NCBI RefSeq assembly: GCF_000963865.1
Contig: NZ_CP011071.1
Location: forward strand, 496,001 to 560,000
Reading direction: 5' to 3'
DNA from: Flagellimonas lutaonensis
Lineage (GTDB): Bacteria > Bacteroidota > Bacteroidia > Flavobacteriales > Flavobacteriaceae
DNA length: 64,000 nucleotides
Part shown: in pieces, positions 1 through 7,733 of the stretch
Numbering within the stretch: the stretch's first letter is position 1
Layout of the letters: each line of letters opens with the position of its first letter
Translations under genes and position numbers: made by a program
The notes under the pieces: generated by a model
Databases searched by the model: none
Told to the model about the DNA's origin: nothing
Seen by the model: the letters and a program-made list of their open reading frames with translations, nothing else

Positions 1-328
1 CCGCACATGCCTCGAAAATGGCTTGGTTCTTTGCCAGTGTATCTTTACCGTCGCGCATGCGATAAATGGGAAGCATCTGCAGAAATCGGAACAGCGGTCT
101 GAAAATCGGGTTCTTGAACACATCTGAACGGGTCAAGAACCAAGGTTTCCTTTTGCAATGGGTGGCAATGAGCAGCACATCCATCAGGGCATTCTGGTGG
201 TTCGAAAGAAAGAGCACCGGTTTGTCTTCGGGTACATTTTCAAGGCCAACGATATCTATCTTTCTGTAGTAGAAAAAAAGTCCTGCTGAAATCCAATACT
301 TGAAGAAATAATAGCCGAACTTTTTCAA
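1..328 (-). CDS. PlsC-like acyltransferase, N-terminal part (runs off window)
   Basis: About 109 codons are visible and the rest lies beyond base 1. The protein would transfer an acyl chain to glycerol-3-phosphate or lysophospholipid at the inner membrane. The sequence shows a hydrophobic N terminus followed by the acyltransferase block LSNHQNALMD at residues 41-50. The catalytic pair is His44 and Asp50, spaced as HX5D rather than the HX4D of classic PlsC; HX5D spacing occurs in some glycerol-phosphate acyltransferase families. A basic segment of the KRKPWFLTRSD type follows. The frame is closed upstream by a stop, so the only plausible start is a TTG at 326-328. It overlaps the TGA of the upstream transporter gene and is preceded by a purine-rich AAGAAGAAG stretch, so the two genes are probably translationally coupled. 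Substrate is not decided. Confidence 0.85.
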   Translation of the reverse strand, partial: MKKFGYYFFKYWISAGLFFYYRKIDIVGLENVPEDKPVLFLSNHQNALMDVLLIATHCKRKPWFLTRSDVFKNPIFRPLFRFLQMLPIYRMRDGKDTLAKNQAIFEACA

Positions 329-1281
329 ACCACTTCTTCTTTTTCAATGGCCCAGTGGCCCCAAAAACTGCCCAAGACCAATCCGGAGACGAGATGCCAA
401 ATACCCCAAAAAGCGGTTAAGAGGGCCATTCCGCCGAGCCCATCAAAAAAGGTAAAGATGAGCAAGAGGCCAAGGCCCGAATTCTGTATGCCCGTTTCAA
501 TCGTAATGCTTCGAACATTTTCCTTTGAAAAGCCCAAGAACTTTGCCAGTGAAAAACCGGTCAGGAATGCCACCAAATTATGCATGACCACCAACCAGAA
601 TACATAGATTACATACTCGACAAAAATGTCTACATTCTTAGCCAGTGCCAAAAAAATCAACAATACAAAAAAGGCCAACGATCCAAGTTTAAATCCTTTG
701 GCCAAGCGTTTTGCCAATTGTGGCCGCAGATGGTTCACCCACATTCCCAAAACCAAGGGCACACCCAGTAATAGCGCCACCAATTTTACCATCTCGAGGG
801 GCGATATGGCCACCTCGCGTAAAATATAGGCGGTCGGTTCGTACATTGAACCCCAAAATTGTAGGTTCAAAGGAGTCATGACAATGGCCAACAAGGTGGC
901 AATGGCCGTAAGGGTGACCGATAGGGCCGAATTGCCTTTTGCCAAATGGGTTATAAAATTGGAGATGTTACCCCCTGGGCAAGCCGCAACCATAAACATG
1001 CCAAGGGCCATACTGGGCAGTGGTTGTGCCATCAACACCAATAAAAAGGTTATGGTGGGCAGCAGTACAAATTGACTGAACACACCAGCTATGACCAACT
1101 TTGGCCGGTTCAGCAATTGTTTAAAGTCTTCTAGGGAAATTTCCAAGGCCACGCCGAACATGACCAAGGCAAGGGCCATGTTCAGCACCCATAACGATTT
1201 ACTGTCAAAATTGATATGGACATTGTCTATGAGCTGCTCCAATACATCACGAAATTTTGAGTCCGTTGGGAACCTTGACAT
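325..1281 (-). CDS. BASS-family (bile acid:sodium symporter-like) transporter
   Basis: A membrane transporter of the SBF/BASS superfamily, which moves organic anions with sodium across the inner membrane. The protein is almost entirely hydrophobic with about 8-10 predicted helices. It carries the family motif AACPGGNISNFITHLAKGN near the first third and a crossover region ETGIQNSGLGL in the second half, both typical of BASS proteins. The ATG at 1281 gives 318 residues and overlaps the end of the csaA-like gene by 35 bases. A TTG at 1242 would give 305 residues starting LEQLIDN just past that gene's stop and matches the usual family start better, so the true start is uncertain. The GTG start further upstream is unlikely. 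It sits between csaA and the acyltransferase in one tightly packed minus-strand group. The substrate cannot be read from the sequence. Confidence 0.88.
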   Translation of the reverse strand: MSRFPTDSKFRDVLEQLIDNVHINFDSKSLWVLNMALALVMFGVALEISLEDFKQLLNRPKLVIAGVFSQFVLLPTITFLLVLMAQPLPSMALGMFMVAACPGGNISNFITHLAKGNSALSVTLTAIATLLAIVMTPLNLQFWGSMYEPTAYILREVAISPLEMVKLVALLLGVPLVLGMWVNHLRPQLAKRLAKGFKLGSLAFFVLLIFLALAKNVDIFVEYVIYVFWLVVMHNLVAFLTGFSLAKFLGFSKENVRSITIETGIQNSGLGLLLIFTFFDGLGGMALLTAFWGIWHLVSGLVLGSFWGHWAIEKEEVV

Positions 1282-1585
1282 CGGGTCGCAAGAGCACCAC
1301 GTCATCTCCCTCAACAGCACCCAAGATAAGGCATTCGCTCATAAAATCGGCAATCTGTTTTTTTGGAAAGTTTATTACGGCCACAACCTGCTTGCCCAAC
1401 AGGTCTTCTTTTTGGTACCGCTTGGTCAACTGGGCAGATGATTTTTTGACCCCTATTTCGGTGCCAAAGTCAATCTTAATTTTATAGGCCGGTTTCCGGG
1501 CCTTTTCAAAATCGCTCACCTCAACAACGGTCCCAACCCGCATATCGACCTTGGCAAAATCGGGCCACTCGATTGTTTTACCCAT
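1247..1585 (-). CDS. csaA: CsaA-like tRNA-binding domain protein
   Basis: A 112-residue protein that is a single OB-fold of the tRNA_bind family, the same length as Bacillus CsaA (about 110). The conserved pattern is visible: an entry strand with VDMRVGTVVEV, then KPAYKIKIDFG, then KKSSAQLTKRY, and the loop LLGKQVVAVINFPKKQIADFMSE that marks CsaA proteins. CsaA binds tRNA and has been described as an export-related chaperone in Bacillus; that role is family knowledge and not shown here. The start overlaps the end of the preceding small gene by 8 bases (1578-1585), and its end overlaps the transporter, so it belongs to a compact operon. Confidence 0.92.
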   Translation of the reverse strand: MGKTIEWPDFAKVDMRVGTVVEVSDFEKARKPAYKIKIDFGTEIGVKKSSAQLTKRYQKEDLLGKQVVAVINFPKKQIADFMSECLILGAVEGDDVVLLRPDVKVPNGLKIS

Positions 1586-1886
1586 GTTTTATCTTCAATT
1601 TATCCAACATTTCCCTAGAGACATTGCCAGAATAGGTGCCGTAAGCATCGACCAACAAACCTTTTTCACCTGTTGAAGTCTCTATAACATACAGAATTGA
1701 ATTGTCATCGGGGTTCGTCTCACCTTCAAAACGATAGTATTTGACCACGTTGAGGTTTGCGGCTTCATGTATTTTCTTCTTGGCCTTGTTTTCGACTCCA
1801 ACCGTACAGAGGTTAAAATCTTCGGTATACCCTAGACGTTGTAGGTCTTGTATGGCTTCTGCCAACGAGTCATATGATTCTTTCAT
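1578..1886 (-). CDS. Small conserved Bacteroidota protein, function unknown
   Basis: A 102-residue soluble protein with a helical N terminus (residues 1-20, SLAEAIQDLQRLGY) and a predicted alpha/beta body with the phrase YRFEGETNPDDNSILYVIET. From memory, short Bacteroidota proteins of this type are sometimes labelled phosphoribosylpyrophosphate synthetase. This one is far too short for PRPP synthetase (about 310 residues) and shows no PRPP-binding DGAD-type loop, so such a label would be wrong. It is the first gene of the csaA-transporter-acyltransferase group and its stop overlaps the csaA start. Function unknown. Confidence 0.75.
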   Translation of the reverse strand: MKESYDSLAEAIQDLQRLGYTEDFNLCTVGVENKAKKKIHEAANLNVVKYYRFEGETNPDDNSILYVIETSTGEKGLLVDAYGTYSGNVSREMLDKLKIKHG

Positions 1887-1962
1887 GGGTTTTATTTTAC
1901 CTTTAAATTAGCAATCCTTAACTTCAATAGCAAGTGATAACAATTTAAAAAACACAACACAG

Positions 1963-2529
1963 ATGGCACGAACACCCAGTAATATGTTGCCCTTGGGCAC
2001 CTTGGCACCTGAATTCAGTCTGATGGACACCGTTACCGGAAAAACCCTTAATCTTCAGACGCTAAAGGGTGATCAGGGCACATTGGTCATGTTTATCTGC
2101 AACCACTGCCCGTTTGTAAAGCATGTGAACCCCGAATTGGCAAAATTGGGAAAGGAATACCAAGAGAAGGGAATCGGCTTCATCGCCATTTCGAGCAACG
2201 ATGTGGAGAACTATCCTGAAGATGCCCCACATTTGATGAAAGAGGTGGCCAAGCAAGAGGGCTATACTTTTCCATATCTCTATGACGAGACCCAAGAAGT
2301 GGCCAAGGCGTACGATGCTGCCTGCACCCCTGATTTCTTTTTGTTCAACGAGGATTTGGAGCTGGTCTATCGCGGCCAGTTGGATGATTCCCGGCCCGGA
2401 AACGGTATTCCCGTAACCGGAAGAGATCTTCGCAATGCCATGGATGCCCTACTGGAAGGCAAACCCATTGGCGAAGACCAAAAACCCAGTATCGGGTGCA
2501 ATATCAAATGGGCCGATAACCGGCACTAG
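1963..2529 (+). CDS. Thioredoxin/AhpC-TSA family protein
   Basis: A 188-residue cytosolic thiol protein of the peroxiredoxin-like thioredoxin superfamily (AhpC/TSA type). It shows the thioredoxin-fold strands (residues 41-45) leading straight into a CxxC motif at Cys46-Asn-His-Cys49 followed by Pro50. The downstream FFLFNED and YRGQLDDSRPG blocks are characteristic of the family with the CNHCP active site. No signal peptide is seen. It most likely reduces disulfides or peroxides; the actual substrate is unknown. It is transcribed divergently from the csaA group, with 76 bases between the starts. Confidence 0.88.
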   Translation: MARTPSNMLPLGTLAPEFSLMDTVTGKTLNLQTLKGDQGTLVMFICNHCPFVKHVNPELAKLGKEYQEKGIGFIAISSNDVENYPEDAPHLMKEVAKQEGYTFPYLYDETQEVAKAYDAACTPDFFLFNEDLELVYRGQLDDSRPGNGIPVTGRDLRNAMDALLEGKPIGEDQKPSIGCNIKWADNRH

Positions 2530-2565
2530 TTTTTGTGAATCCTGATAACCAAGGTGAAAGAGGAC

Positions 2566-3108
2566 CTACCAACCTTCCCTTTTGATCAGGTTTTTAATGT
2601 GGGCCAAATGATGACTGCCGTGCCAAGCGTAACGGCCTATGTTTTCTTCAAGTGTGGACTCTTGGTTGCCTTCAGGATGGGTAAATTTTCGCTGTAGATC
2701 TTCCTTGGACAATCCTTTTAACAAATAGACCAATTTGGCATGTACCGCAGTCAAGTGGTCGAGCGACAACTGAATGGGGGCCGTCTTGGCATCAAAGAGT
2801 TTTGACCATTCTTTTTCAAGATAGGGCTTGATGGTCGGGTTATCTTCCGTAAGGGCCCACTTAAACCTAATATAGCTGTGGTGGTGGCTATCGGCAATGT
2901 GGTGTACCAGTTGCCTGACCGTCCACCCGCCTGGGCGATAGGGTGTTTCCAACTGTTCTTCAGAAAGTAGAACGACCAGATTGCCCAAACGTTCGGGAAG
3001 GTTTTCCAAAACGGTTATCCATTCCTTAATGTGCGCATCGGTAATCGGATTGGGTATCCTATACGTACCGATGGGGTATCGCAATTGTTCCAAGACAGTT
3101 TCTTCCAT
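2566..3108 (-). CDS. DinB/YfiT-like metal-dependent transferase
   Basis: A 180-residue protein of the DinB-like four-helix-bundle superfamily, closest to the YfiT/BstA (putative bacillithiol transferase) group. The opening YPIGTYRIPNPIT and the block PYRPGGWTVRQLVHHIADSH are typical of YfiT. The metal-binding histidines are expected in VHHIADSH and in the C-terminal WHGSHHLAHI. BstA enzymes attach bacillithiol to electrophiles. Some Flavobacteriaceae make bacillithiol, but no biosynthesis gene is in this window, so the thiol substrate is inference. Single gene, convergent with the thioredoxin gene before it. Confidence 0.88.
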   Translation of the reverse strand: MEETVLEQLRYPIGTYRIPNPITDAHIKEWITVLENLPERLGNLVVLLSEEQLETPYRPGGWTVRQLVHHIADSHHHSYIRFKWALTEDNPTIKPYLEKEWSKLFDAKTAPIQLSLDHLTAVHAKLVYLLKGLSKEDLQRKFTHPEGNQESTLEENIGRYAWHGSHHLAHIKNLIKREGW

Positions 3109-3250
3109 TTACTAAAAGTACTAAACATAGTGCGACCGCTGACCGATATCATTGTATAAGACCAAACTTTAATACATTTTTAACCTCCGCCGGAACACTT
3201 GGCGACAATAATCTACTAATTTTATAGGATAAACTAAAAAACAGAACCCT

Positions 3251-3901
3251 ATGGCAACAATACGATTGGGCGATAAAGCACCGGACTTCACAGCAAAAAC
3301 GACACAAGGAACCCTTAATTTTTACGATTACCTCGGCGACAGTTGGGGCATTCTTTTCTCGCACCCAGCCGATTTTACCCCGGTTTGCACCACCGAGTTG
3401 GGCACCGCGGCAAAATTCAAGGAAGAATTTGACAAGCGAAACGTTAAAATGATAGCGCTGAGCGTAGACCCTTTGGATTCTCACCATGAGTGGATAAAGG
3501 ACATCAACGAGACCCAGAACACGGTGGTTAATTTTCCTATAATCGCGGACGAAGACAAGAAAGTTTCGGAACTCTACGACATGATCCACCCAAATGCCGA
3601 TGACAACCTAACAGTGCGATCGGTTTTTATCATCGCGCCCGACAAAACGGTGAAGCTGATCTTGACCTATCCGGCTTCCACGGGGCGTAATTTTTACGAA
3701 TTACTAAGGGTAATCGATTCATTACAGCTAACGGCCTACCACAAAGTGGCCACGCCCGCCAATTGGGAGCATGGCCAAAAGGTAGTGGTAAGTCCTTCGA
3801 TTCCCACAGATGAGGCGATGAAACTTTTTGATGAAGGTGTTGAGGAAATCAAACCGTACCTTCGGTTCACACCAGACCCATTGGCACAGTCGCAGGTATA
3901 A
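3251..3901 (+). CDS. 1-Cys peroxiredoxin (Prx6 type)
   Basis: A 216-residue peroxiredoxin that reduces hydrogen peroxide and organic hydroperoxides in the cytoplasm. The active-site block HPADFTPVCTTE carries the peroxidatic Cys46. The long C-terminal arm with TPANWEHGQKVVV and the closing EIKPYLRFTPDP are diagnostic of the Prx6/1-Cys group. I see no other cysteine in the protein, so it cannot form a typical 2-Cys disulfide and needs an external reductant. It is followed by a long-stem terminator. It is transcribed away from the YfiT-like gene, with 142 bases between the two starts. Confidence 0.95.
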   Translation: MATIRLGDKAPDFTAKTTQGTLNFYDYLGDSWGILFSHPADFTPVCTTELGTAAKFKEEFDKRNVKMIALSVDPLDSHHEWIKDINETQNTVVNFPIIADEDKKVSELYDMIHPNADDNLTVRSVFIIAPDKTVKLILTYPASTGRNFYELLRVIDSLQLTAYHKVATPANWEHGQKVVVSPSIPTDEAMKLFDEGVEEIKPYLRFTPDPLAQSQV

Positions 3902-3918
3902 ACCGAAAACACTTCAAG

Positions 3919-3987
3919 AGGCTGTCTGAAAAGTAACTTTAAGCTGTCAAACAGACATTTATGTTTTCCACGCTTTTCAGACAGTCT
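3919..3987 (+). terminator. Long-loop terminator after the peroxiredoxin gene
   Basis: Arms AGGCTGTCTGAAAAG (3919-3933) and CTTTTCAGACAGTCT (3973-3987) pair over 15 bases with one G-U pair, a loop of 39 bases, and a run of six T immediately after. The position 18 bases past the peroxiredoxin stop supports intrinsic termination. Confidence 0.7.
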
Positions 3988-4085
3988 TTTTTCGGCAAAA
4001 ATTTTCTTGAAAATCGTACGCAACCCCTTCCCAAATTTGTATCTAAAAGGCAAACAACCATGGTTCCCCAATAAATAACTTGACC

Positions 4086-4175
4086 ATGACCACATTTTTT
4101 GGTATTCTGACCGTTTTGTTGGCCATCAACGGTGTGTTATTATGGGTAAGCGTTAACAACCGGTCAAAGAAATAG
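4086..4175 (+). CDS. Single-helix microprotein, SVN family member 1 (29 aa)
   Basis: A 29-codon reading frame, too short for standard gene calling. It encodes an N-terminal MTTFFGIL, a hydrophobic helix, the pair INGVLLW, and a VSVNNR tail ending in two lysines. It is supported by a second frame 115 bases downstream and a third at 28890, which share the pattern TFF-x-IL, a run of aliphatic residues, an asparagine, LL, then SVN followed by a short basic tail. Such conservation between three loci in one genome argues for selection on the protein. The orientation predicted from the basic tail is C-in. No function is known; small membrane proteins of this size often bind larger membrane complexes. 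Confidence 0.6.
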   Translation: MTTFFGILTVLLAINGVLLWVSVNNRSKK

Positions 4176-4289
4176 CGCCCTTTATAGCATAAGTCTTGCT
4201 GGGCCTTATTGTTAAAGTAACCATACTAAGTAGGGTTTTTGGCCGTTTATATGTTTTACATATGGAACGTTAGCTGATTCATTCGAAAT

Positions 4290-4373
4290 ATGGATACCTT
4301 TTTTAGCATTTTGGCCGTACTACTACTCTTGAACTTGGCATTGCTCATATTGAGTGTAAACCGTGCTAAATAA
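4290..4373 (+). CDS. Single-helix microprotein, SVN family member 2 (27 aa)
   Basis: A 27-codon frame that starts MDTFFSIL, continues with a leucine-rich membrane helix containing one asparagine (NLALLIL) and ends SVNRAK. It is closely similar to the frame at 28890 (TFFSIL, helix, SVNGAK) and related to the one at 4086. Its location just upstream of the cold-shock gene, in an otherwise gene-free stretch, fits a small independent transcript. The stop at 4371-4373 is followed by AT-rich DNA. Function unknown; the support is the family resemblance only. Confidence 0.6.
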   Translation: MDTFFSILAVLLLLNLALLILSVNRAK

Positions 4374-4495
4374 TCTATTTATGTCTTGCCTATCTTGCCC
4401 AAAAAGCAGTTTTTTGGCAATTATAACGGGCCCGATTAGGCCCTTTGCCAAATAATAAATATTTCAAAAAAGGCTTCAATCGAAATAATTAGCCC

Positions 4496-4503
4496 TATAT
4501 TTG
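4496..4503 (+). promoter_or_regulatory. Bacteroidota -7 element before the cold-shock gene
   Basis: TATATTTG is a perfect match to the Bacteroidota -7 consensus TAnnTTTG. It lies 29 bases before the cold-shock ATG. No clear -33 TTTG is visible at the expected distance. Confidence 0.5.
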
Positions 4504-4532
4504 TCCCATTATTTAATTTTTTAATTTTTATT

Positions 4533-4724
4533 ATGAGTAAAGGAACAGTAAAATTCTTCAACGATTCAAAAGGCTACGGCTTTATTACTGAAGAAGGTTC
4601 AGAAACAGATCACTTTGTACACGTTTCAGGTTTAATCGATGAAATTCGCGAAGGTGATGCTGTAGAATTTGAACTACAGCAAGGTAAAAAAGGATTGAAC
4701 GCAGTAAATGTACAAGTACTATAA
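4533..4724 (+). CDS. CspA-type cold-shock protein
   Basis: A 63-residue single cold-shock domain that binds single-stranded RNA/DNA and melts RNA structure. Both RNA-binding motifs are present: KGYGFIT (RNP1) and HFVHVS (RNP2). The length is a little under that of E. coli CspA (70). The gene stands alone, with an AT-rich leader of about 30 bases before the ATG and a strong terminator directly after, so it is a monocistronic unit. Whether it is cold-induced or constitutive cannot be read here. Confidence 0.96.
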   Translation: MSKGTVKFFNDSKGYGFITEEGSETDHFVHVSGLIDEIREGDAVEFELQQGKKGLNAVNVQVL

Positions 4725-4752
4725 CAGCAACAATTTATCTTTTTTATAAGAG

Positions 4753-4777
4753 AAAGCCCCGACAGTGTCGGGGCTTT
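4753..4777. terminator. Strong terminator between cold-shock and PPIase genes
   Basis: Perfect 11-bp stem AAAGCCCCGAC (4753-4763) with GTCGGGGCTTT (4767-4777), 3-base loop, followed by T6 on the plus strand. It ends the cold-shock transcript and may also serve the convergent PPIase gene, although the A-tract on the other side is short. Confidence 0.9.
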
Positions 4778-4815
4778 TTTATTGAATTACCGTTGCTTCC
4801 CGCGTTGGGGCCTAG

Positions 4816-5748
4816 CTAGCCCACCTTTACCAACTCTACATCAAAAAGCAATGTAGCGTTTGGCGGAATAACCCCACCGGCACCTCTGCTGCCGTAGGCC
4901 AAATGGGGTGGAATCACAAAACGTGCCTTGTCGCCCACCTTCAGCAGGGCGATGCCCTCATCCCAACCTGGCATCACCTGCCCGATGCCCAATTGAAAAT
5001 CAATCGGCTGTTTTCGTTGGTAAGAAGAATCGAATACGCGACCATCGGTCAGCATGCCCTCATAATGTACCGATACCTTTTTGCCCTTTTCTGCATTGGC
5101 TCCGCTACCTTTTTGCATGATTTTATATCGAAGGCCGCTTTCGGTCTTTTCAAAACCTGCGGCCAGTTTTTCCAATTCTGCCTCGGCCTTGGCGCGCTCA
5201 GCGACCAAACGTTTCTGTTTTAAGGCCTCAAAGTTTTTGAACGCCTCTACAGCATCCCAGTTTTGGGCCTCTTCGCCCACCCGAACAATTTCCAAGTTAT
5301 TGATGGTATCGCCCTGCTCAATGGCATCGACCACCTCTTGGCCGTGTTCAACATGCCCGAACACGGTATGTTTGTTATCGAGCCATGGTGTGGCCACATG
5401 AGTGATGAAAAACTGGCTGCCATTGGTGCCCGGTCCGGCATTCGCCATTGACAGCACACCGGGGGCATCGTGTTTCAAATCATGGTGGAACTCATCATCG
5501 AACTGGTACCCTGGGCTACCGGTGCCGGTACCCTGCGGGCACCCACCCTGTATCATAAAATCGTTGATGACCCGATGGAATTTTAAACCATCGTAATAGG
5601 GCTGCCCCTCCGGTTTGGCCGAATTCTTCATGTTTCCCTCGGCCAGGGCCACAAAATTGCCCACGGTTCCCGGGGTCTTGTCATGGGTAAGTTTCACCAA
5701 AATCTCACCTTTGCTCGTGTTGAATTTTGCGTAGATACCGTTTTGCAT
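4816..5748 (-). CDS. Cyclophilin-FKBP fusion peptidyl-prolyl isomerase
   Basis: A 310-residue protein with two different prolyl isomerase domains in one chain. Residues about 1-165 are a cyclophilin ([19 protein letters not shown], then [10 protein letters not shown] and the conserved W and H of HTVFGHV). Residues about 205-310 are an FKBP ([58 protein letters not shown]). A charged helical linker ([23 protein letters not shown]) joins them. The ATG at 5748 was chosen because MQNGIYAKF begins the cyclophilin fold; the longer frame to 5814 adds 22 unrelated residues. No signal peptide, so probably cytosolic folding catalysis. Confidence 0.93.
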   Translation of the reverse strand: MQNGIYAKFNTSKGEILVKLTHDKTPGTVGNFVALAEGNMKNSAKPEGQPYYDGLKFHRVINDFMIQGGCPQGTGTGSPGYQFDDEFHHDLKHDAPGVLSMANAGPGTNGSQFFITHVATPWLDNKHTVFGHVEHGQEVVDAIEQGDTINNLEIVRVGEEAQNWDAVEAFKNFEALKQKRLVAERAKAEAELEKLAAGFEKTESGLRYKIMQKGSGANAEKGKKVSVHYEGMLTDGRVFDSSYQRKQPIDFQLGIGQVMPGWDEGIALLKVGDKARFVIPPHLAYGSRGAGGVIPPNATLLFDVELVKVG

Positions 5749-6153
5749 GCTTTGGATTGTTAAATTATTGGATTGTCGGATTTTTTTGGAGGTGCAAAGG
5801 TAGCAATTTGCCATGGGGCTAAAAAGTTACCTACAATTGATTTCAACTAAAAAAATGTCTGTCTAGAACATAAAAGCAAAGATCGAAGATCAAGAGCTTA
5901 TAACAAAAACTGGCAAAAAAACATTCATCCATGCTTCAAGCTATTAAACGTCTAGGCTAAGTTTCACAATGGTTTATTAGCCCCAATCTATAAACAAATA
6001 TGGGAGAGGTTTTTCACTAAAAATAAGCTCGAAAGAAACAGCAACTTCCATTGATTTTTGATTAACATTCATACATCATTTCATGTGAAGTCAAAGACCC
6101 TTATATTGATTAACCACAATTTTATGAACAATCTTACATATATTTATTTAGCA

Positions 6154-6193
6154 TCATGACAACTTAAGAGGATTGTTTTTTAGGTTGTCATGA
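6154..6193. repeat. Inverted repeat upstream of the HdeD gene
   Basis: Perfect 10-bp arms TCATGACAAC (6154-6163) and GTTGTCATGA (6184-6193) with a 20-base spacer. It lies 46 bp (centre to centre) upstream of the FNR-type box. Each arm centre holds TCATGA-like symmetry, so a second operator is possible; it could also form an RNA stem. Confidence 0.55.
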
Positions 6194-6212
6194 CCCTTAA
6201 ATTTTTAGGAAT

Positions 6213-6226
6213 TTGATTTAAATCAA
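6213..6226 (+). promoter_or_regulatory. FNR-type box, hdeD promoter
   Basis: TTGATTTAAATCAA is a perfect match to the FNR consensus TTGAT-N4-ATCAA. Its centre (6219.5) is 33 bp upstream of the centre of a perfect -7 element TAAATTTG at 6249-6256. That puts the box near -41, the class II activator position. The local Crp/Fnr protein at 7022-7720 has the matching recognition helix. Confidence 0.8.
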
Positions 6227-6248
6227 GGAAATTTTTGTGTTTAAAAAT

Positions 6249-6256
6249 TAAATTTG
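6249..6256 (+). promoter_or_regulatory. -7 element of the hdeD promoter
   Basis: TAAATTTG fits TAnnTTTG exactly and ends 21 bases before the hdeD ATG. No TTTG -33 element is seen at the expected spacing; the FNR box covers that zone, as expected for an activator-dependent promoter. Confidence 0.65.
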
Positions 6257-6277
6257 AAACAAAGAACATAGAGGGAT

Positions 6278-6820
6278 ATGGAAAAAACAATGGTCAATAA
6301 ATGGTGGATACCCGTGTTGCTCGGTGTAGTATTGTTTGCAGCTTCGATTTTCATAGTAACCAGACCTACAGAGGCCTTCTTGGGTCTAGCTTTGGTTTTT
6401 GGATGGTTCATTCTCTTTAGTGGTATCATGAACATCATCTTTTCGGTGCAAAACAGAAAGGTGTTTGACGATTGGATTTGGTATCTATTATTAGGGATTA
6501 TTGAAGTGGCACTTGGCACTGCGCTATTGCTTCAGCCACACATGTCGGTCAACGCGTTGATTCTTTTTACTGGATTTTGGATGGTTTTTCTTGCGGTTTC
6601 GAGAATAAGTAGTGCCTTTTTACTTAAAAAAATGAAAATCTCGATGTGGTGGCTTCCGCTGGTGTCAGGTATTTTAATTTTCATTTTTAGCTTTCTCATT
6701 CTTGTCAACCCATTGATTGCCGTTTTTAGTATTATATATTTAACCGCCATTCCATTAATGATATATGGTGCCATGGCCATTTATTTTGGTTTTAATCTTA
6801 GAAATTACAACAAAAGTTGA
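6278..6820 (+). CDS. HdeD-family (DUF308) membrane protein
   Basis: A 180-residue inner-membrane protein with about six helices arranged as three hairpins, the layout of HdeD/DUF308. Visible features are the N-terminal NKWWIPVLLGVVLFAASIFIV, the repeat of P at the end of the second half-helix, and the LLLGIIEVALGTALLLQP block typical of DUF308. In E. coli HdeD supports acid resistance at high cell density, by an unknown mechanism. The gene is preceded by an FNR-type promoter and stands at the edge of the Hsp20/YfdX stress cluster, facing the other genes. Confidence 0.9.
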   Translation: MEKTMVNKWWIPVLLGVVLFAASIFIVTRPTEAFLGLALVFGWFILFSGIMNIIFSVQNRKVFDDWIWYLLLGIIEVALGTALLLQPHMSVNALILFTGFWMVFLAVSRISSAFLLKKMKISMWWLPLVSGILIFIFSFLILVNPLIAVFSIIYLTAIPLMIYGAMAIYFGFNLRNYNKS

Positions 6821-7021
6821 AATTCCCTTAAAATTTAGAAGAATTTGAAGACAGAAAGACAAAAGTCTTAATCTAAAGTTCCATTTTGATCCTCCAGTAA
6901 TGCTGTTGTTTGTTTGATTTCTTAACACATAAAAATCAGGACAATGTACTACTTGAAACTTTTTGAAGACTCTGGCGCTGTTTAAAATCTCATGAATTTT
7001 GCTTTTCCAATGAATTTCTGA

Positions 7022-7720
7022 TTAATCGACCAGATTACTTTTCTTGAGCAATCCTTTTCTGTTCAGCAACTCAATATGGTCCTTGTTGTTTTCAATCAGT
7101 CCCTTATCATCCAACACCTTGAGATGTCGGCTAAGTGTCTCCGGGGTGATATTGACAATGGCAGCCAAATCTTTTTTGGGCAACCTAATGAGGCTATCGT
7201 TGAAAGTCGGGTCTGCATCTGACGACTGTTCAAGGCTCAAAAGTAGGTTTGCTATGCGCTCTTGTATATTTTTTGTTAAAAGGGTATCTAAATGGGTTTC
7301 GGTTTCCACCAGTTCATCGGCCAACATTTCTATCACCAATGAAGCAAAGGTGTTGTCTTTTTGTAAAAGTTCAAAAAACACCTGCTTGGCAATAAAAAAG
7401 ACCTCACAATCAGTAACGGCCACTGCAGTACTTAGATAATCCCATTTTTTTATCAGTGAAAGATGCCCTATGAACTGGTTTTTTGTCACCAACCGAAGTA
7501 CTTTCTCATTACCGTTACCGTCTACCCTTGATATTTTCACCCAACCAGACTTTATATAATGTGCTCCCTTGGGTATGCTCCCTTGCTGAAAAATTGTTTG
7601 TCCCTTTCTGTATTTTTTTGCGGTCAAGGGGCCATTGCCAGTTAACTCGGCATGGGAGGTCGTCAGCCTTTCAAACAATTCCTTTAAAGGTTTTTCATTC
7701 TTAAGTTGTGCCATTTTCAA
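7022..7720 (-). CDS. Crp/Fnr-family transcription regulator
   Basis: A 232-residue regulator with an N-terminal cyclic-nucleotide-like effector domain (residues about 30-150, with the KGQTIFQQGSIPKGAHYIKSGWVKI core), a dimer helix, and a C-terminal winged helix. The recognition helix TPETLSRHL at residues 192-200 has Glu194, Ser197 and Arg198, the E-xx-SR pattern with which FNR reads TTGAT half-sites. Only one cysteine is present, inside the beta barrel (TDCEVFF), so it cannot hold a four-cysteine [4Fe-4S] cluster as E. coli FNR does; its signal is unknown. It is the last gene of a minus-strand group after the 118-residue unknown. Two matching boxes at 6213 and 10847 make it the prime candidate regulator of hdeD and the Hsp20 operon. 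Confidence 0.92.
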   Translation of the reverse strand: MKMAQLKNEKPLKELFERLTTSHAELTGNGPLTAKKYRKGQTIFQQGSIPKGAHYIKSGWVKISRVDGNGNEKVLRLVTKNQFIGHLSLIKKWDYLSTAVAVTDCEVFFIAKQVFFELLQKDNTFASLVIEMLADELVETETHLDTLLTKNIQERIANLLLSLEQSSDADPTFNDSLIRLPKKDLAAIVNITPETLSRHLKVLDDKGLIENNKDHIELLNRKGLLKKSNLVD

Positions 7721-7733
7721 TGCAGAGGGTTGG

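Larger units (their letters stand above)
5749..6277. other. AT-rich intergenic region before the stress cluster
   Basis: No convincing gene on either strand. The right part holds an inverted repeat (6154-6193), a perfect FNR-type box (6213-6226) and a -7 element (6249-6256), all described separately. The left part (5749-6100) shows nothing recognisable beyond the PPIase promoter region. Confidence 0.7.

Noticed and set aside
4061-4075. Alternative ATG 25 bases upstream of the first microprotein
   Set aside because: That frame stops after four codons (ATG GTT CCC CAA TAA).
5081-5401. Long plus-strand frames inside the PPIase fusion gene
   Set aside because: Antisense shadow of a well-supported gene, with Pro/Ser/Ala-rich composition typical of reversed coding DNA.
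6106-6119. Half-perfect FNR-like site TTGATTAACCACAA
   Set aside because: Right half CACAA differs from ATCAA at two positions, and the nearest TAnnTTTG-like element (TATATTTA at 6139) is 30 bp away, not the 33 bp seen at the two good promoters.
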